Positions 1 to 4,343 of a DNA stretch of 8,781 nt are shown in pieces. The notes beneath the pieces were generated by a model. That model was not told the DNA's origin. It ran no database searches and worked only from the letters and a program-made list of their open reading frames with translations. Positions within the stretch are counted from its first letter, which is position 1; every line of letters starts with the position of its first letter. The stretch is taken from assembly GCA_903924005.1 (NCBI GenBank), contig CAIXZV010000219.1, positions 1 through 8,781 of the forward strand. The letters are read 5' to 3'. The translations under genes were made by a program, and so were the position numbers. The stretch comes from an uncultured Chloroflexota bacterium. GTDB lineage: Bacteria > Chloroflexota > Limnocylindria > Limnocylindrales > CSP1-4.

Positions 1-1
1 C

Positions 2-217
2 CTCTACGAGCGGGCGACGGCCGATGGGGTCACCTACGTCACCGATGGCCTGGGTGGTGCTCCGAGGTACGTGTTCGGGACGCCGATCCCCGAGTCGCTG
101 GCCCGCTATGCAGACGACTACGGCGCGCTCCACCTGACCGTGACCGACGCTGCGATCAGCGGCGCGTTTGTCTCCGTTGACGGCGTGACGCGAGACGCCT
201 TCACCATCACGCCGTAA
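2..217 (+). CDS. Metallophosphoesterase (calcineurin-like), C-terminal fragment
   Basis: Only the last 71 residues are present; the gene enters from the left edge and ends at TAA 215-217. The fragment reads LYERATADGVTYVTDGLGG followed by a YVFGTP segment, RYADDYGAL and a final beta-rich stretch ending DAFTITP. The pattern of a Y-E-R start, a 'GVTY(I/V)..GLGG' turn, a short F-G-x-P segment, 'RY..DYGAL' and a last 'V.VDG...D.F.I' strand is what I recall from the C-terminal end of secreted calcineurin-like phosphoesterases (purple acid phosphatase-like), where the GLGG loop lies near the last metal-binding histidines. Those histidines and the other metal-binding motifs lie upstream of the window, so catalytic competence cannot be judged. 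It converges with the M48 protease gene and shares a 61-bp intergenic spacer with it. The family call is by resemblance only. Confidence 0.6.
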   Translation, partial: LYERATADGVTYVTDGLGGAPRYVFGTPIPESLARYADDYGALHLTVTDAAISGAFVSVDGVTRDAFTITP

Positions 218-240
218 GGCTGGGGCCCGGCGGCTCGACG

Positions 241-268
241 GTTCGCAGTTCGCAGTTCGCAGTTCGCA
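241..268. repeat. Tandem repeat, 4 x GTTCGCA
   Basis: Four perfect, uninterrupted copies of the 7-mer GTTCGCA lie at 241-247, 248-254, 255-261 and 262-268. They sit in the spacer between two converging genes (stop codons at 217 and 279). No stable hairpin is formed by the unit itself. It is probably a slippage-prone simple repeat with no assigned role. Confidence 0.9.
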
Positions 269-278
269 CAAGCGTCGG

Positions 279-1724
279 TCAGCCGAAGGCGTTGGCGTCC
301 ATCCAGTCGGTGAGCTCCTGCTCGATGCCCAGAACGTCGCCAAACAGCCCCGTCGCCGGGTCCGCAGGCGCCAGGTTGGGCACCCCGCCCATGGCCGTGG
401 CTGGGTCCAGCCCAAGCGCGGCAACGCGGTCTGCGGTAGGCGGGTGGGTATCAAACGGGTGTGTCGGGGTCAGTTTGGCGACGCTTCGCTTCGGCGGCCG
501 GGGAGGCTCGGCCCCAAGCCCGGCTCGCCGCTCGGCCTCGGTCTTTGTGCGCGCACAGACCTCGTCGGCGATGTTGTCAATCTGCGCCTGATTGAGGATC
601 CCGTACTTCACGGCTTCAACGGTGATGGCCCACTGCGAAGCCGCAAGGTCCATCTTGGTCAGCGCTGAGCCCATATCGGCAGGCGAGGTGACGCTGGCCC
701 CGGCGGCGTCGGCCGCAAACTCGCGGGCACGGCCAAGGGACCTCACGGAGACCTCAAAGGTCCCAACAACCGCGTTGAGCATGATCGCGGGCGGAACCGA
801 GCCCGCGAGCAGGCGGTTGTCGGCCGACATCAGGCTGGAGATCGCCGTGCGGGCAGCGGCGAGAGCCGGTCCAACCCGACGCGTATAGGCCGTGTCCTGC
901 GCCCGAAAATGCGCCAGCTCGTGGGCGATGACAGCGCGGAATTCGTCCCGGCTGAGCATCCTGCAGCCCGGCATCGACACATACAGCGTTCGGCCGGCCT
1001 GGAGGCCGTCAAGACAGTCAATCGGCGCCTCGACAACCCAGAAGTTGGGCTGCAGGCCAGCAAGGATGGTCGAGGGCGGCTCGACGCCGACGAGGCGCGC
1101 GACGTCCGCAACTTCGTCGTACAGCGTGACATCGGTGGTGCGGCGAAGGGCCAGCGCGGGGACAAACCTTGGGCGCGGACGCAGAACCAGGGGCATCGCC
1201 TGCAGCGCGCCGCCCACCGACACCAGGGCGCCAATGGACAGCACGATGAGGAACCACGGGTAGTAGTGGTGGTTCAGCGCCACATCGGTGAAGTAGACCG
1301 AGCCCACAAGCGACACGCCCTGCATCACCAGCAAGACGGCGGTTGCCGCAACCACGAGAAGCAGGGCTGGGCGGAAGAGGAGCGCCATCCGAAGCCCGCT
1401 GCCGCGGCCAACCGCGGCGATCACCAGCGCCACGATAACGATCGCGCCGCTCAGCGCGATGGCAGCGAGATCGAGGAGCCGAAGATCCCCGATGGTCTTG
1501 AGGTCCTCGCAGATCTGACCCAGATCGGCTGCGTCCGCAGGGCTGGCGCAGAGTGCCTTGAGCGTGACCTGGTCCTGCACACCGGCCGGGATGGGGCCGT
1601 ACTTGGCCTCAAGCGCGGTCCGCCACTCGCCCTCCAGAGCCCCGTTTGAGACGGCCATGGCCGCCAAACTGGCAACCGGAATAAGCAGCATCAGCGCCGC
1701 GGCTATCAGCCACGCCTTGGCCAT
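279..1724 (-). CDS. Membrane-anchored M48 family (HtpX/Ste24-like) zinc metalloprotease
   Basis: The product is 481 residues from the ATG at 1724. An in-frame GTG at 1745 would add seven residues, but the ATG is preceded at 6 nt by GGGGGA (minus strand, 1736-1731), a fair ribosome site, so I prefer it. The N terminus is a hydrophobic anchor or signal (MAKAWLIAAALMLLIP). Three further hydrophobic segments lie at about residues 83-105, 117-145 and 155-178, so the protein should sit in the cytoplasmic membrane. The zinc site is visible: HELAH at 268-272 in IAHELAHF, the third ligand Glu335 in REFAAD, and the usual downstream Asp339. A C-terminal HPFDTHPPTADR box (422-433) matches the 'THP....R' motif common in M48 enzymes. 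The family cleaves misfolded membrane proteins or processes peptides; the substrate here is unknown. The gene is about 120 bp downstream of the PfkB gene on the same strand and probably has its own promoter. The topology and length are larger than classic HtpX, so I do not give a symbol. Confidence 0.9.
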   Translation of the reverse strand: MAKAWLIAAALMLLIPVASLAAMAVSNGALEGEWRTALEAKYGPIPAGVQDQVTLKALCASPADAADLGQICEDLKTIGDLRLLDLAAIALSGAIVIVALVIAAVGRGSGLRMALLFRPALLLVVAATAVLLVMQGVSLVGSVYFTDVALNHHYYPWFLIVLSIGALVSVGGALQAMPLVLRPRPRFVPALALRRTTDVTLYDEVADVARLVGVEPPSTILAGLQPNFWVVEAPIDCLDGLQAGRTLYVSMPGCRMLSRDEFRAVIAHELAHFRAQDTAYTRRVGPALAAARTAISSLMSADNRLLAGSVPPAIMLNAVVGTFEVSVRSLGRAREFAADAAGASVTSPADMGSALTKMDLAASQWAITVEAVKYGILNQAQIDNIADEVCARTKTEAERRAGLGAEPPRPPKRSVAKLTPTHPFDTHPPTADRVAALGLDPATAMGGVPNLAPADPATGLFGDVLGIEQELTDWMDANAFG

Positions 1725-1805
1725 GCGTGTTCCCCCGTGGTGCACTGAGTTCCAACCTCGGGATCGTAGCGATCACGGAGCGTGCGGTGTTGGCGATTGC
1801 GGTTC

Positions 1806-1830
1806 GCCCCCCGCGCGGAGTACGGGGGGC
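1806..1830 (-). terminator. GC hairpin after the PfkB gene, possible weak terminator
   Basis: A 7-bp perfect G/C stem (GCCCCCC at 1806-1812 with GGGGGGC at 1824-1830) encloses an 11-nt loop and lies 14 bp downstream of the PfkB stop codon on the minus strand. There is no T-rich tract after the stem in either direction, so it is not a standard intrinsic terminator. It could still pause polymerase or protect the 3' end of the kinase transcript. Confidence 0.3.
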
Positions 1831-1843
1831 CATGGCGCGGGTC

Positions 1844-2809
1844 TTACCCGTGGGCGAGCAGCGCCTCCACGGCGGCCCGGCTTGGCAAGTCGCGGGCGCC
1901 ACCCGGCGATGCCACCTTGCACGCCGCAACCGCGTTGCCCCAGCGGAGCGCGTCGGGCAGCGAGCGTCCCTCCACGCGTGCCGAGATGAACCCGCCGTTG
2001 AACGCATCGCCGGCGCCGATGGGGTTCACGGCATCCACGGGGAACGCGGGCACGGCGCAAAACGCGCCATCGGGCGACACGGCCACCGCACCGCCGGCAC
2101 CCAGCCGCGCAACCACCGTCCGCGTGCCTGCGGCCAGCGCCATCGCAGCCGCGTGGACGTCTTGGAGGCCGGTCAGCGGCACCAGTTCCTCATCGCCCTG
2201 CCCCAGCACCACGTCCGCGAGCGCCACGGCAGCCTCAATGACCGCCCGCCGCTCGACATCAAGCCCCCAGAGTTCGGCACGCAGGTTCAGGTCAATGGAG
2301 ACCGGCACCCCGGCAGCGCGCGCCGCAGCCATCGCAGCGAGCACCGCCCCGCGTACGGGCTCGTGCCGCAGACACATCCCGGTGGTGTGGAGCCAAGACG
2401 CGCCGGCCACCAGCGCGGCATCAAGGTCATCGGGCCGGAAGTCCACAAGAGCGCCGCCGTCGGCCGGCCAGACCACAAGCGATCGCTCGCCATCGGGCTC
2501 AACCATCGCGATCACCTGACAGGTCGGTACGTCGGTCACGCGGACCCCACGCGTGGAGACGCCGACGGCCGCGAGATCCGCAATCACCCGCCGGCCAAAG
2601 GCGTCGTCGCCAACGGCGCCCGCAAACTCCACCGGGACGCCGAGGCGGCCAAGCGCGGCGGCCGTGTTGGCCGCGGTTCCGCCAGAGCCCACAAGCGGCT
2701 CGCGAACCACACGGGCACCGCCAGCGGCGGCCGCCCCGGACCGGTCCGGCACAAACAGCGTGAGGTCAACGTCGGCGTCGCCCAGGACAAGGACGTGGCG
2801 CACGGTCAC
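1844..2809 (-). CDS. PfkB/ribokinase-family carbohydrate kinase
   Basis: This is a 321-residue protein starting with GTG at 2809, which overlaps the TGA of the upstream TrpF-like gene by 4 bp (2806-2809), so the two are probably translationally coupled. It has the full PfkB layout: an N-terminal substrate region (HVLVLGDADVDL), the first signature with GGTAAN at 43-48 followed by TAAALGRLG, a central DLN segment (173-175), and the second signature NPIGAGDAFNGGF (262-274) with the GAG anion hole (265-267) and catalytic base Asp268. These enzymes transfer the gamma-phosphate of ATP to a sugar or sugar-phosphate hydroxyl in the cytoplasm. The residues before GAGD are Asn-Pro-Ile rather than the more usual Asp-Thr-Thr; Asn-Pro variants are known to me from LacC-type phosphosugar kinases, which hints at, but does not prove, a sugar-phosphate substrate. 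The length is normal and the frame is intact. The true substrate cannot be read from the sequence. Confidence 0.92.
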   Translation of the reverse strand: MTVRHVLVLGDADVDLTLFVPDRSGAAAAGGARVVREPLVGSGGTAANTAAALGRLGVPVEFAGAVGDDAFGRRVIADLAAVGVSTRGVRVTDVPTCQVIAMVEPDGERSLVVWPADGGALVDFRPDDLDAALVAGASWLHTTGMCLRHEPVRGAVLAAMAAARAAGVPVSIDLNLRAELWGLDVERRAVIEAAVALADVVLGQGDEELVPLTGLQDVHAAAMALAAGTRTVVARLGAGGAVAVSPDGAFCAVPAFPVDAVNPIGAGDAFNGGFISARVEGRSLPDALRWGNAVAACKVASPGGARDLPSRAAVEALLAHG

Positions 2810-3480
2810 GACGCGTCGGCAGCTCGCCCGTTGGCGATGAACGAGCGGACCCGGTCAAGATCCTTGCGGAACCCGCCGCCGGGCAGCGCGCGGCTGGTGT
2901 GCGTCAGCGAGTCCACGCCAAACGGCCGTACGGCGCGCACGGCGGCGGCAACGTTCTCCGGCGACAGACCGCCTGCCAAGATCACCGGCACCGCCACGGC
3001 TTGGACAATCGCGGCACTCACCGACCAGTCGTGGACCGCGCCGCTTGCACCCACACCGGGGATATCCGGCGCCTGCGTGTCGAGGATCAGCCAATCCGCC
3101 ACCTCGGCGTAGGCGCGCGCCTCGGCAATCGACTCTGGGCCCGTGACCGATACGGCCTGCATGATCGGCACGCCGGGAAGCCGGCGGCGAAGCGACGCCA
3201 CCGCGTCAGGCGACGTGGCCGAGGCCAGCGGGCAGAGGTGCAGGATCGACGGCCGGGTCGCCGCAACCAGCGCCGCAATCTCGTCCTCGTCCGTGCTCAC
3301 GGTCAGGACGACGCAGCGCGCCCGAGCACCCACGGCAGCCTGGATGTCGCGAACCACGTCCAGCGGGATCTCGCCCGGCAGCCCGCCCTGCGCTGGGGTG
3401 AGGCCAAGGTGGTCAGCGCCGGCGTCAAGGCAGGCCAGCGCCTCCTCGACGGTTTGCATGGTGTAGAGCTGGGTCAGCAT
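2806..3480 (-). CDS. TrpF-like (phosphoribosylanthranilate isomerase fold) TIM-barrel protein
   Basis: The product is 224 residues from the ATG at 3480. The frame stays open to 3744, but the extra 88 codons run through the palindrome array and have no TrpF counterpart, whereas MLTQLYTMQ aligns with the first strand of the barrel. TrpF-type features are VEEAL..LDAGADHLGL (11-27), LILDT with Asp134 at the position of the TrpF general acid, GVGASGAVHDW (142-152), LAGGLSPENVAAAV (168-181) and RPFGVDSLTH (185-194). True TrpF enzymes begin with a KICG motif carrying the catalytic base Cys and end the barrel with a VDVSSGVE-like phosphate-binding segment. Here the first strand reads TQLYTMQT with no Cys, and the last reads VDSLTHT. 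It is therefore probably a paralogue that binds a phosphorylated sugar rather than the tryptophan enzyme. No trp genes are nearby, and a PfkB kinase follows with a 4-bp overlap. No Shine-Dalgarno sequence is obvious before the start. An automatic pipeline would call it trpF. Confidence 0.8.
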   Translation of the reverse strand: MLTQLYTMQTVEEALACLDAGADHLGLTPAQGGLPGEIPLDVVRDIQAAVGARARCVVLTVSTDEDEIAALVAATRPSILHLCPLASATSPDAVASLRRRLPGVPIMQAVSVTGPESIAEARAYAEVADWLILDTQAPDIPGVGASGAVHDWSVSAAIVQAVAVPVILAGGLSPENVAAAVRAVRPFGVDSLTHTSRALPGGGFRKDLDRVRSFIANGRAADAS

Positions 3481-3484
3481 CGCG

Positions 3485-3502
3485 CCAGCGTACCGGCGCT
3501 GG
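3485..3502. repeat. Inverted repeat abutting the TrpF-like start codon
   Basis: CCAGCG (3485-3490) and CGCTGG (3497-3502) form a 6-bp stem around the 6-nt loop TACCGG. The left arm ends only 4 bp from the TrpF-like ATG (3480). It overlaps a weak minus-strand -10-like hexamer TACGCT (3492-3487). It may be an operator or an initiation-site hairpin, or chance in GC-rich DNA. Confidence 0.4.
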
Positions 3503-3514
3503 GCAGGCCGCCGG

Positions 3515-3534
3515 GTGTCTTTGCGTGTCTTTGC
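3515..3534. repeat. Direct repeat, 2 x GTGTCTTTGC
   Basis: Two perfect adjacent copies of the 10-mer GTGTCTTTGC (minus strand GCAAAGACAC) lie at 3515-3524 and 3525-3534, about 35-54 bp upstream of the TrpF-like start. The location, around and upstream of a -35 position, and the near one-helical-turn period would suit an activator site. The repeat is also AT-richer than its surroundings. Confidence 0.8.
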
Positions 3535-3563
3535 ACGCACGAATTCCCGCGTCCGGCATGTCT

Positions 3564-3580
3564 GATCGGTGCCACCGATC
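3564..3580. promoter_or_regulatory. 17-bp palindrome, copy 1 (GATCGGTG-C-CACCGATC)
   Basis: This is a perfect palindrome of two 8-bp arms around a central C (position 3572). The odd length with a single central base is a common geometry for dimeric helix-turn-helix repressors. The central base alternates C, G, C, G along the four copies, so neighbouring copies are in opposite orientation. The nearest gene starts are 3480 (-) and 3821 (+). Confidence 0.85.
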
Positions 3581-3605
3581 GATTCCTGTTGGCCGATGTC
3601 GATCT

Positions 3606-3622
3606 GATCGGTGGCACCGATC
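3606..3622. promoter_or_regulatory. 17-bp palindrome, copy 2 (GATCGGTG-G-CACCGATC)
   Basis: A perfect palindrome identical to copy 1 apart from the central G (3614). It lies exactly 42 bp from copy 1, centre to centre. An extra GATC sits just before it at 3601-3604. Confidence 0.85.
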
Positions 3623-3668
3623 AAGAGGCGCGAGATCAACCCCAAACCGGCCGTCGCGACGTCGAAAC

Positions 3669-3685
3669 GATCGGTGCCACCGATC
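3669..3685. promoter_or_regulatory. 17-bp palindrome, copy 3 (GATCGGTG-C-CACCGATC)
   Basis: A perfect palindrome with central C (3677), exactly 63 bp from copy 2. The 46-bp segment between copies 2 and 3 shows no half-site, but contains one further GATC (3634-3637). Confidence 0.85.
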
Positions 3686-3710
3686 ACCGGGGCTCTTGGT
3701 CCTGACAATC

Positions 3711-3727
3711 GATCGGTGGCACCGATC
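3711..3727. promoter_or_regulatory. 17-bp palindrome, copy 4 (GATCGGTG-G-CACCGATC)
   Basis: A perfect palindrome with central G (3719), exactly 42 bp from copy 3. The 25-bp gap to copy 3 equals the gap between copies 1 and 2 in length but not in sequence, so the pair was not simply duplicated recently. It lies 59-75 bp upstream of the putative -35 of the HNH promoter. Confidence 0.85.
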
Positions 3728-3785
3728 AGTCCCCGGAGCGGCATGCTGGACAGGCTGGGCTAGAGCCCGCTGCGGAAGCATCGTC

Positions 3786-3814
3786 CTGACGGCTTCGCGC
3801 CATGTTGGTATGGT
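3786..3814 (+). promoter_or_regulatory. Putative promoter of the HNH-cca cluster, leaderless
   Basis: CTGACG (3786-3791) matches the -35 consensus at four of six positions. TATGGT (3809-3814) matches the -10 at four of six, and the spacer is the optimal 17 bp. The HNH ATG begins at 3821, seven bases after the -10, which is where transcription would start, so the mRNA would be leaderless. In agreement, no purine-rich ribosome site precedes the ATG. Confidence 0.45.
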
Positions 3815-3820
3815 TCGCGG

Positions 3821-4336
3821 ATGGACGGCGTTGTGCTCGTGCTGAACCAAAACTACGAGCCCCTCAACGTCTGTAACGTGCCCCGCGCATTCCGTCTTGT
3901 CTTTGGTTCGAAGGCAGAGGTGGTTGAGTACGACCACCAGGAGATCCGGTCCATCCGCGCCGTGCATCGGGCGCCGTCCGTGATCCGCCTCCAGCACCAG
4001 ATCCGCCGCCCGCGCCCTCGCGTGAAGCTGAGCCGGCGTGAGATCTTCGCCCGCGACCACCACACCTGCCAGTACTGCGGCCGCGTCGGCAGCGACCTCA
4101 CGCTTGACCATGTGATGCCGCGTCATCGCGGCGGCAGCCACACGTGGGAGAACCTGGTGGCTGCGTGTCGGCCGTGCAACCATCGCAAGGGCGGCCGGAC
4201 GCCGGACGAGGCGCGGATGCGGATGCTGCGCCCGCCGCATGAGCCGCGGAGCGACGTGTTCTCGCTGTTCTCCCCCTACCTCCAGGACACGCGGAACGAG
4301 GCCTGGCGCGACTACCTGTTCCTCGGCCGGAACTGA
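3821..4336 (+). CDS. HNH endonuclease-family protein
   Basis: This 171-residue protein begins MDGVVLVLNQNYEPLNVCNV, a start typical of a widespread bacterial HNH family, so the ATG at 3821 is well supported. The HNH fold occupies about residues 78-130: CQYC (83-86) and CRPC (116-119) form the structural zinc knuckles, LTLDHVMPRHRGG (93-105) carries the catalytic His97 of the DH pair, TWENL (108-112) carries the central Asn111, and CNHRKGGRTPDEA (119-131) completes the metal site. Such domains bind a divalent metal and cut DNA phosphodiesters. This standalone family is common in genomes, often in single copy outside phage or restriction loci, and its physiological role is not settled. A C-terminal tail of about 40 residues ends DYLFLGRN. 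The next gene follows after 7 bp. It is probably expressed from a leaderless promoter and lies next to a four-palindrome array. No intron, recombinase or methylase accompanies it, so homing or restriction roles have no support here. Confidence 0.9.
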   Translation: MDGVVLVLNQNYEPLNVCNVPRAFRLVFGSKAEVVEYDHQEIRSIRAVHRAPSVIRLQHQIRRPRPRVKLSRREIFARDHHTCQYCGRVGSDLTLDHVMPRHRGGSHTWENLVAACRPCNHRKGGRTPDEARMRMLRPPHEPRSDVFSLFSPYLQDTRNEAWRDYLFLGRN

Positions 4337-4343
4337 CCGCGGC

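Larger units (their letters stand above)
3481..3820. promoter_or_regulatory. Divergent regulatory region between TrpF-like and HNH genes
   Basis: These 340 bp separate the start codons of two divergent genes and hold no credible gene of their own. Contents, left to right: an inverted repeat touching the TrpF-like start (3485-3502), a 10-bp direct repeat (3515-3534), four copies of a 17-bp palindrome (3564-3727), and a candidate promoter for the HNH gene (3786-3814). Several frames stay open across the region only because the palindromes are spaced by multiples of three and the sequence is GC-rich. The region most likely regulates one or both flanking transcription units. Confidence 0.75.

Noticed and set aside
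909..1649. A long plus-strand open frame (246 codons) opposite the M48 gene
   Set aside because: It is a GC-rich antisense shadow; its translation is compositionally biased with no recognisable domain, while the minus strand has clear catalytic motifs.
1762..1774. Short inverted repeat GATCG-TAG-CGATC upstream of the M48 gene, overlapping a TACGAT hexamer
   Set aside because: The arms are only 5 bp and no matching -35 is found at a suitable distance; chance cannot be excluded.
1727..3112. A 461-codon plus-strand open frame opposite the kinase and TrpF-like genes
   Set aside because: Its Arg/His/Gly-rich translation without domains is typical of an antisense frame in high-GC DNA; both minus-strand genes have strong family motifs.
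3564..3727. CRISPR-like array of four repeats
   Set aside because: The repeats are only 17 bp, fully palindromic and alternate in orientation; the gaps are 25, 46 and 25 bp, and there are no cas genes. Operator sites fit better.
3481..3744. An 88-codon N-terminal extension of the TrpF-like frame containing repeated I-G-(A/G)-T-D peptides
   Set aside because: The repeats are the palindromes read in frame; spacing by multiples of 3 keeps the frame open, and similar frames are open on the other strand. TrpF-family homology begins at the ATG at 3480.
4239..4343. Upstream in-frame start for the CCA nucleotidyltransferase
   Set aside because: It would overlap the HNH coding sequence by about 100 bp and has no family similarity. 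The ATG at 4344 gives a normal length.
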